This document shows positions 57,809 to 64,000 of a DNA stretch of 64,000 nucleotides, in pieces. The stretch spans positions 248,001 through 312,000 of the forward strand of contig JARACJ010000004.1 in assembly GCA_028767165.1 (NCBI GenBank). Direction: 5' to 3'. How positions within the stretch are numbered: the stretch's first letter is position 1; the number at the start of each line of letters is the position of its first letter. This DNA is from Proteobacteria bacterium DTSAM18 (GTDB taxonomy: Bacteria > Myxococcota_A > UBA796 > GCA-2862545). Under the pieces are notes generated by a model. That model was given only the letters and a program-made list of their open reading frames with translations. It did no database searches and had not been told where the DNA came from. Made by a program: the position numbers and the translations under genes.

Positions 57809-60423
57809 TGTTCGGGCTCCACGACCGCATCTAGTGTAATATCGTCGCGATCATTATCTTCTGTCAATATGGCGAAATGTACCCGGGTACCATTCCAGCC
57901 ACAGCCTTGGTAAAGAGACTCGATGTCGGTTCCGTCGAACATGAGTCGATAGTCCGTGTTGGCTTGGACTTCTGAGTAGACCCGGTGCTTGTTGTCTCGC
58001 TTTTCATCCGCTCTCAGGGTCTGCCATGGTCCGCTACTTCCTGTAGGGCGAGACTGGAGGTACATGCGCGTCCAGTCCAGTGGGCCCGGTTGGCTGGCGT
58101 CATGGAAGTCGTCGTCGAAGTGGAATGCGACCGCCTTGATGTAGTCGACATCTGAGTTGATGCGGGTGGCATCGATAGGGATGATGGTGGACTGGCCGTC
58201 CAATACGCACGTTTCACCCCAGCTCATCTTGGCTGGGTCGTCCATGCCGACCTCGTCGAACATCCTCATGCGAAGCAGTCCTGCGCCCCAGGTGCCGTCG
58301 AATCCGGATTCGCGATGGCCGAGTGTAGCGCTGTTCAACTGGTCCCTATCTCCCATCATGAGCATTGTCGTGAACATGTGTCGAGCATCGTCAATGAAGA
58401 GGCCGAGCTTCGGCAATGCCCAGCCGCGAAAAAGCAACGCAGCGCCGGAGATGATGGGGGTAGCCGCACTGGTTTCCGAAAAGGCACCCCACTCTCTGTG
58501 TGTCGTGAGGCCGTCCCCATCGGAATCAGAGCGGACCTCACAATCGGGAGGTGTGAAGTCATCGACGCCCCGATCCAATCCATAGAAATTGGCGAATCCG
58601 TTGCCGCCTCGCGGTGTGAAATAGTGAGTGTATGTGAGTTCGAACCAGCTGGGAGCTACTGCGTCGACGATGGTGCGGTCAGAGCCTGCCACGCTCTGAG
58701 GACCGTAGCTGGACCAATAACGGATTCCCGGTGTCAAACAGTCGATACCATTGTCGCGATAGCATTCATCACCCGCTGATGTTGTAAACTCATACGCGCC
58801 GACCGAGAAGGCGCCCAGCGCAGCAGCGGGCGGATTGGCTGTGCAATTGTATGTTCGTTGATTGCCTGTGTTTCCAACGCTGGTCACCATGAACACCCCG
58901 GCTTCGAAGGAGGAGCTGAGCGAGATGGAGATGGCGTCGTTGTGTGAACAGAACTGGCTTGAATTGGTGCCAAAAGAAAATGAGTAATTGGCTACGTGTA
59001 TGTCAGTAGATGGATGATCAATATAGTCGGCTTCTAGACTTAGGTTTCTCACATCGAGTCCTGTTCCAGTTGCGTCTCGCGCCACCCAACTCCGACGTAC
59101 TGCACCGTCTGAGCCGGCCGACCAGTTGGAGCCGTGCTCACCATCGCTGATGTCACCGAACATGAGAGAAGCGACTGATGTGGCATGTCTGGAATGGACA
59201 GCATCCTGAGGGTCAGGAATGGTTGCGCAATTGGCGATGTCAGGAATCGAGAGGGGGTCTGTGTCTTTCGGGTGTTGTTGAATGATGCAAATTGGAACGC
59301 CGAACATGTTGGTGTTGGCCTGGAGTTCGCAGGACATCAATCTGGTTGTATTGTTCAGGCTCGAGAAACCCTCGTGCTCCCAGTTGATGTCTTCTGCTCC
59401 GTCTTCGCGGACCACCCCTCGGGTACCACCTGCTTTGTGACCATTGTCATAGTAGACTTTACTTTGTATCAGTCGAGCCAACTCCTCTCCATTGATGGAG
59501 AAACCTTGGTCTGGACCTGTCTGATCCACATCACCGTCAGCCACATATAGTGAAGGGTCATTTAAATCGATCAACATGACGCCAGACAGAGCGGCGACGG
59601 TGTCCAGCTTGTTCCAAGGCACCTCCATGTCTTGGAGACCGGACCACCCGTGTGTGTCACCAAGAACGGCCCCTTCGTTCAGGAGTGATGTCTCCAGGGC
59701 GGCGAGCAGGGTGTTTCCGTGTGCGTCACGGGTCTCGAAATGGTCATGTGTCGCCTGATCCCATGTGGCCTCGTCGACGACCGAACCGGACAGCACGTCC
59801 TTTTCCACCTCTAGCATCAGATCCGGCACGATCGAACGGTCCATGTCCACCAGAAGTGTGATGGGCACCAGTGCATTTGGATCTCCATCTGGTGCTCCAA
59901 CTGCGAGGATGGCGTCGATCGCTGCGCTAGTGGTGGGCGTGGCATCCGCCGTGGCAGGAGGATTGGTGTCCGTAGCAGGGGGAAGGCCTGGTTCGAACTG
60001 GGTCTCATAGACGAACGTGGAAATGCTGGTCTGACCCTGGGTCAACTCGGATGACTCCACGCCGTAGGTCATGAGCGCGAAGGCTTCGTCTGAGTTCGCG
60101 GCGTCGCCAGAAGCGATGAGCTGGTCCCGTAGTGTGGTTGCATCCGAAGTGGCCAGGGGGTGGAAGAAGCTGGAAGAGGAGCTGCTCGTGCCGGCTTGTT
60201 GAAGCTGAATGCCCATACGCTGAATAGGCGTGGTGTAGAGCCCTGTGTCCCCTGTATCCAAAGCCTGGTCCGTGTCGGCGAAGGCGGTATCACTCGTGGC
60301 CTTCGCGAGCGGCACACCATGCTCCAGCGCCATGAACACCACGAGAGCGATGGTCGTGCCGGTTGTGATGCGACGAAGGATCAGTACTGGTGAAGTGGCG
60401 GGAGTAGAACGAGTTTTGGTCAT
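57805..60423 (-). CDS. Subtilisin-like (S8) serine protease, cassette 1
   Basis: 872-residue exported protease with a hydrophobic N-terminal signal (ALVVFMALEHGVPLA). Catalytic His413 is in SRHATSVASLMFGD, and catalytic Ser652 is in SETSAATPIISGAAL, the S8 Ser box. The Asp box is not canonical: the best candidate, GVVREDG, has Glu where subtilases have Asp. A C-terminal beta-rich region (about 700-872) follows. The ATG at 60423 has AGGAA 6 bases upstream. It is the first gene of a coupled three-gene unit. Its two partners are short Cys-rich secreted proteins, perhaps inhibitors, chaperones or substrates. Confidence 0.83.
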   Translation of the reverse strand: MTKTRSTPATSPVLILRRITTGTTIALVVFMALEHGVPLAKATSDTAFADTDQALDTGDTGLYTTPIQRMGIQLQQAGTSSSSSSFFHPLATSDATTLRDQLIASGDAANSDEAFALMTYGVESSELTQGQTSISTFVYETQFEPGLPPATDTNPPATADATPTTSAAIDAILAVGAPDGDPNALVPITLLVDMDRSIVPDLMLEVEKDVLSGSVVDEATWDQATHDHFETRDAHGNTLLAALETSLLNEGAVLGDTHGWSGLQDMEVPWNKLDTVAALSGVMLIDLNDPSLYVADGDVDQTGPDQGFSINGEELARLIQSKVYYDNGHKAGGTRGVVREDGAEDINWEHEGFSSLNNTTRLMSCELQANTNMFGVPICIIQQHPKDTDPLSIPDIANCATIPDPQDAVHSRHATSVASLMFGDISDGEHGSNWSAGSDGAVRRSWVARDATGTGLDVRNLSLEADYIDHPSTDIHVANYSFSFGTNSSQFCSHNDAISISLSSSFEAGVFMVTSVGNTGNQRTYNCTANPPAAALGAFSVGAYEFTTSAGDECYRDNGIDCLTPGIRYWSSYGPQSVAGSDRTIVDAVAPSWFELTYTHYFTPRGGNGFANFYGLDRGVDDFTPPDCEVRSDSDGDGLTTHREWGAFSETSAATPIISGAALLFRGWALPKLGLFIDDARHMFTTMLMMGDRDQLNSATLGHRESGFDGTWGAGLLRMRMFDEVGMDDPAKMSWGETCVLDGQSTIIPIDATRINSDVDYIKAVAFHFDDDFHDASQPGPLDWTRMYLQSRPTGSSGPWQTLRADEKRDNKHRVYSEVQANTDYRLMFDGTDIESLYQGCGWNGTRVHFAILTEDNDRDDITLDAVVEPEQ

Positions 60424-60830
60424 CGACAGTTCCTGTGCGACGAGGCTGCAATCATCTACCACGTCAACCGGATTGCACTGAGCTGAGCATAGGCGAGAAC
60501 CGGGAAAGGTCTGGATGAATCAGGTGGACTTGGGACGCGATTCAAGGAGTCGCTTGACGACCAGACGGGGCGGTAGAGTGAAGGTTGTGGAGTCGTCGCG
60601 TGGGACAGTCGGCGCGGCCCGACGAACCCCCCTGCGTGTCCTTCGAACGTCGGGCCGTCGCAGACCCGTCCCGAACGTACCGCCGGCGCCCACCCCGGTG
60701 TTTTAAGGGGCGCCCGTACGTCCAACGACATGGGCCACGTCTGCGGAGAGGCGGCTTGGGTCGACACGTACGGGCGGGCCTTGGCCCGCCGGGGCCTCGA
60801 ATCACCGGAATGCCCCTACGTCCGAGGCCC
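60424..60830. other. Intergenic region between the two protease cassettes
   Basis: 407 bases holding the promoter of cassette 1 and the end of cassette 2. Two GC hairpins lie after the last gene of cassette 2: GGGCCTCG/CGAGGCCC (60792-60830, long loop) and GGCGGGCC/GGCCCGCC (60773-60790). They may terminate cassette 2. No gene is seen. Confidence 0.55.
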
Positions 60831-61274
60831 TCACCGATGTTCCGGCCGCAGCTCCTCATGCCCATCCGCACACACCGGTTTGCTCTCACACCAGCTCGGA
60901 TCGCTGTTCCACCAGCCCAGGTCCTCCCGGTTGCCGACCATGCAGTCCTCCTCGAAGCGGATGCAGCGGCCCTCGAGCTCGTTGGCGAACCAGGTGATCC
61001 GCTGGGGGCAGCCTTTGAGGGCCTTGGTGCCGGGGATGGCGGAGTACTCGCAGAAGGCGTCCATCTCCCGCAGGTAGTGCTTGTTCACCATGCAGTCCCG
61101 CTCGGCGTCGTACTCCTGGTGGGGGACCAGGATCTCGACGACGCCTGAGCCATGCAGGTTGTCGCAGGGGGAGCAATTGAGTCTCTCAAGGTTGGTTTCA
61201 GTGCATGCCGAGAGGCAGATCGCAGTCATGACCATCAACTGCGCTGCATGCGCATGTGCGCGTCGCTTCACCAT
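60831..61274 (-). CDS. Cys-rich lipoprotein C of cassette 2
   Basis: 147-residue lipoprotein (MVMTAICLSAC). It has LNCSPCDNL, HQEYDAERDCMVN, FCEYSAIPGT, GRCIRFEEDC and CADGHEELRPEHR, nearly the same as the cassette 1 protein. The first 50 bases after the stop are almost identical in both copies, so the duplication is recent or maintained by conversion. It overlaps the preceding gene by 7 bases. Function unknown. Confidence 0.77.
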   Translation of the reverse strand: MVKRRAHAHAAQLMVMTAICLSACTETNLERLNCSPCDNLHGSGVVEILVPHQEYDAERDCMVNKHYLREMDAFCEYSAIPGTKALKGCPQRITWFANELEGRCIRFEEDCMVGNREDLGWWNSDPSWCESKPVCADGHEELRPEHR

Positions 61275-61765
61275 GGCTCCTCCCGCGGAGGAAGTTCCTC
61301 GTGGCCGTCTGGGCACAATGGTTTGTCCATGCACCGAGTGTAGTCGTCATCCCAGCCATTGGCCCACATCTGAGGCTCTGCGAAACAATCCGCTCCGATG
61401 CTCACACATTTGCCGAGATCATCGTTTGCGAAGTACACAGTCAAGTCCCAGCAACCTTCCGGGACGCCCGGCAGTGATGAGTACGGGCAGAAGGCTGCTA
61501 CATGGTCGGTGGTGTATCTGGTAATCATGCAGTCTCGGACTTCATCGTATTCCTGATAGCTCACGCGCAATTGAGTGATTCTGTCCATACCGATCCACTC
61601 GACACATGGGTTCTCATATGTGTGTATTTTACTGTATTTTGGACACTCGTCGAAGTAGTCTACAACGGGGTGATCACACGACGCTAGAAGTGCTGAACCG
61701 AGGGACAACAATACGGACTGGACGCGAAGACCGCGTCCAGTCCAATGGAAGAATGGGTTTTCCAT
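61268..61765 (-). CDS. Cys-rich lipoprotein B of cassette 2
   Basis: 165-residue lipoprotein (LGSALLASC). The shared pattern is present: NPCVEWIGMDRI, VRDCMITRY, FCPYSSLPG, GKCVSIGADC and CPDGHEELPP. It corresponds to 57320-57808 in cassette 1, but here the lipobox is clear, whereas the cassette 1 copy has lost or changed it. It starts 2 bases after the protease stop. Confidence 0.76.
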   Translation of the reverse strand: MENPFFHWTGRGLRVQSVLLSLGSALLASCDHPVVDYFDECPKYSKIHTYENPCVEWIGMDRITQLRVSYQEYDEVRDCMITRYTTDHVAAFCPYSSLPGVPEGCWDLTVYFANDDLGKCVSIGADCFAEPQMWANGWDDDYTRCMDKPLCPDGHEELPPREEPW

Positions 61766-61767
61766 CT

Positions 61768-64000
61768 CTATTTTTCGTCCTCGATGATGGGATCCAGATC
61801 GATGTCGTCCCTCGCGTTGTCCTCGGTGAGGACCGCGAAATGTACGCGCGTTCCATCAGTCCCGCAGCCTTGGTTGTCTGATTCGATGTTGGTACCGTCG
61901 AAGAACAGCCTATAGTCGGTATTGGCCTGAATGTCGTAGAACACGCGATGCCTGTTGTCTCGGGACCAATCCTGTCGAACGGTCTGCCAAGCCTCCGTGG
62001 TTCCGGTCGGGCGGCTCTGGAGCTCCATTCGAACCCAATCAAGGGGTGGCTGGTTCGTATCGTGGAAGTCATCATCGTAGTGGAACGCCACCGCTTTGAT
62101 GTAGTCGACCTTGCTTGTGAACCGTCCGGGGTCAAGGTTGATGACAGTGCCGGACCCGTCGAACACACATGTCTCACCCCAGCTCATCTGTGCGGGCGCG
62201 TCCATGCCGACAGGTTCGAACAACCTCATCCGAAGGAGACCGGCGCCCCACAGCCCATCGAAATCCACTTGCCGATGGCCGTAGGTACCACTTCCATCCC
62301 AGTCTCGATCACCCATCATGAGCATGGAGGTGAAGATGTGGCGTGGGTCGTTGATGAAGCTGCCGAGTGCCGAGCGTGCCCATCCCTTGAGCGCAAGAGC
62401 GGCACCAGACACGACAGGGGCAGCGGCGCTTGTACCACCAAAGACTCCCCATTCCTTTCGTGTCATCTTCCCGTCGGATGTGTCGGAATCAAATCGAATA
62501 CGACAGTCCGGCTGAGTATCTCCAGGCAACACAGGATCGATGCCATAGTTGTTGGCGTAATTGTTGCCGCCAGCAGGTGTCAGATACTTGGTGTATAGCA
62601 ACTCCATTTGCGTCGGGGCCACGATGTCGAGGATCGTTCGGGTGGACCCCCAGACGCTCCTGGGACCGGATGAGGAGTTTCCACTGATCGCTGGTGTGAG
62701 ACAGTCAATGTTGTCATCTCTAAAACACTTGGCCCCATTGGCATCGAAAAACTTGTAGTTTCCGACGGTGAAAGCCCCGAGTGCTGCGCCTGGTGGGGTG
62801 ATTGTGCATGAATCTTGGCCACCTTGATTGCCAGCGCTCTTGACCACGAACACTCCCGCTTCGAAAGATGACGTGAACAGCTGAGATGCGTTTCCGACAT
62901 GTGTGCAGAAGTCGGCAGGGTCGACGGACGCTGAGAAAGAGCTGTTCAACACGTCTACCTTTGTACTCGGCGCGTCGATGAACCTGTATTCTCGGACATT
63001 GTTGTCGGTGTCCAGCCCGTAACCGGTTGCCTCTCGTGCGACCCAGCTACGCTTCAGCGCACCTTGGGAACCTGCACTCCAGTTGGATCCGTGCTCGCCA
63101 TCAGAGATGTCACCGAACATGATGGAAGTCACCGCGTTGGCGTGCCCCTTGAATACGGCGTCCAGTCTCCAAGGAACCTGCGCGCAGGAGGTGGGGTCAG
63201 GAATTTGCGTTGGATTCGTGTCTAGCTCCTGATCCTGCAACACGCAGTTCGGAGGACCAAACAGAGTCGGGTTCAGGCTGCAAGGGGTCACGCGAGGATC
63301 GCCGTTGCCATCCTTGAAGCCCCAATGAGTGTAGTGGATGGAGTTCCCCGTTCCTTCACGAACAACCCCAATGGTGCTCTGGGCCTCGTGACCGTTGTCG
63401 TAGTAGACCTTGGTCTGGATGAGGTTGGCGAGTTCGACCCCATTGATGGAGAATCCTTGATCGGGACCCGTCTGGTCGATCTCACCATCTTCCTCGTAGT
63501 TGGACATGTCGTTCGAATCGACGAGCCTGACGTTGGGAAGCGCAGCAATGGTGTTGATCTTGTTCCATGGGATTTCGAGGTCCTGAACACCGGCCCAGCC
63601 GTGCACGTCGCCGAGGATGGCACCTTCGTTGAGAAGGGACGTCTCCAATGAGGCCAGAAGCGTCTCGCCATGGGCGTCTCGGAGATCGTAGTGCGATTGT
63701 TGTTGTTGTTCCCAGGAGAGCTCGTCTGTGACGGTGCCACTCAACACATCTCGCTCAACGGCCATCATGAGGTCGGCCACGATGGATCGATCCATCTGCA
63801 CAGAGAGCGACGCGGGAATGAGGGTGGTTGGATCGCCGTTTGGTGCGCCCGCAGCCAGGATACGATCGATTTCCGCGCTTGTCGTGGGCGTGGGATCCAG
63901 AACCGGAGGAGGGTTTGTATCCGTGATGGGCGTGAGTGAGGCTTCGGTGGTGGTCTCCCATACAAACGTGGAAATGCCACCTTGGCCTTCCGTCAGTTCG
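61768..64000 (-). CDS. Subtilisin-like (S8) serine protease, cassette 2 (partial, N-terminus outside window)
   Basis: At least 744 codons, open at the right edge; the first residues seen (around ELTEGQGGISTFVWE) are inside the mature protein. His lies in KGHANAVTSIMFGD and Ser in GGTSAAAPVVSGAALAL, a normal S8 Ser box. At the Asp position GVVREGT has Glu, as in cassette 1. The two proteases are similar along their full length, including the same C-terminal region and the DQTGPDQGFSING segment. It is the first gene of cassette 2, followed by its two lipoprotein genes. Confidence 0.83.
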   Translation of the reverse strand, partial: ELTEGQGGISTFVWETTTEASLTPITDTNPPPVLDPTPTTSAEIDRILAAGAPNGDPTTLIPASLSVQMDRSIVADLMMAVERDVLSGTVTDELSWEQQQQSHYDLRDAHGETLLASLETSLLNEGAILGDVHGWAGVQDLEIPWNKINTIAALPNVRLVDSNDMSNYEEDGEIDQTGPDQGFSINGVELANLIQTKVYYDNGHEAQSTIGVVREGTGNSIHYTHWGFKDGNGDPRVTPCSLNPTLFGPPNCVLQDQELDTNPTQIPDPTSCAQVPWRLDAVFKGHANAVTSIMFGDISDGEHGSNWSAGSQGALKRSWVAREATGYGLDTDNNVREYRFIDAPSTKVDVLNSSFSASVDPADFCTHVGNASQLFTSSFEAGVFVVKSAGNQGGQDSCTITPPGAALGAFTVGNYKFFDANGAKCFRDDNIDCLTPAISGNSSSGPRSVWGSTRTILDIVAPTQMELLYTKYLTPAGGNNYANNYGIDPVLPGDTQPDCRIRFDSDTSDGKMTRKEWGVFGGTSAAAPVVSGAALALKGWARSALGSFINDPRHIFTSMLMMGDRDWDGSGTYGHRQVDFDGLWGAGLLRMRLFEPVGMDAPAQMSWGETCVFDGSGTVINLDPGRFTSKVDYIKAVAFHYDDDFHDTNQPPLDWVRMELQSRPTGTTEAWQTVRQDWSRDNRHRVFYDIQANTDYRLFFDGTNIESDNQGCGTDGTRVHFAVLTEDNARDDIDLDPIIEDEK

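Noticed and set aside
60462-60467. TTGACG as -35 of the cassette 1 protease promoter
   Set aside because: No acceptable -10 lies 16-18 bases downstream.

Overview
The window is a high-GC chromosomal segment from a Gram-negative bacterium. Evidence for an outer membrane is the TolC-type efflux channel, an OmpA-family protein and MurJ. The many small lipoproteins, calcium-type Asp repeats, a large modular polyketide synthase (PKS), a PhoX-type phosphatase and secreted subtilisins recall Myxococcota or other former Deltaproteobacteria. That placement is an inference, because no rRNA or other phylogenetic marker was found.

Layout: 0-5.5 kb, a copper/silver-type RND efflux operon on the minus strand (outer membrane channel, adaptor, then a pump that runs off the left edge). 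5.7-8.7 kb, a DUF819 membrane protein, a 51-residue Gly/Lys-rich protein and two lipoproteins. 8.7-12.1 kb, a DUF1232-like protein, a PGN_0703-like putative nuclease and an unrecognised 623-residue protein. 12.4-27 kb, a DNA-phosphorothioation island: a phospholipase-D/helicase/DUF3427 protein, a ParB-like protein and a membrane coiled-coil protein on the plus strand, facing a minus-strand series of GIY-YIG protein, long DGQHR protein, dndA, dndB, dndC, dndD and dndE. The usual DndFGH restriction genes are absent. 27-31.2 kb, a sulfatase-like lipoprotein, L-serine dehydratase and a short-chain dehydrogenase. 31.7-35.7 kb, an OmpA-family protein and a PhoX phosphatase. 35.7-49.7 kb, one 4655-residue modular PKS. 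50.3-56.8 kb, a redoxin lipoprotein, two tandem paralogous lipoproteins, a TPM protein, a Tim44-like zinc-ribbon protein and MurJ. 56.8-64 kb, two tandem copies of a subtilisin/lipoprotein/lipoprotein cassette, the second leaving the window.

Three things stand out. First, the Dnd modification genes come with an unusual set of partners (GIY-YIG, long DGQHR, PLD-helicase, ParB-like, membrane coiled coil) that could form an alternative effector set. Second, the PKS lacks an acyltransferase in module 1, has a ketosynthase plus a degenerate acyltransferase at its end, and finishes in a membrane helix instead of a carrier protein or thioesterase. Third, the subtilisin/lipoprotein cassette is duplicated, and both proteases show Glu where subtilases normally have the catalytic Asp.

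Starts were chosen by ribosome-binding sites, signal peptides and family length. All functional calls come from motif recognition by eye, without database searches.
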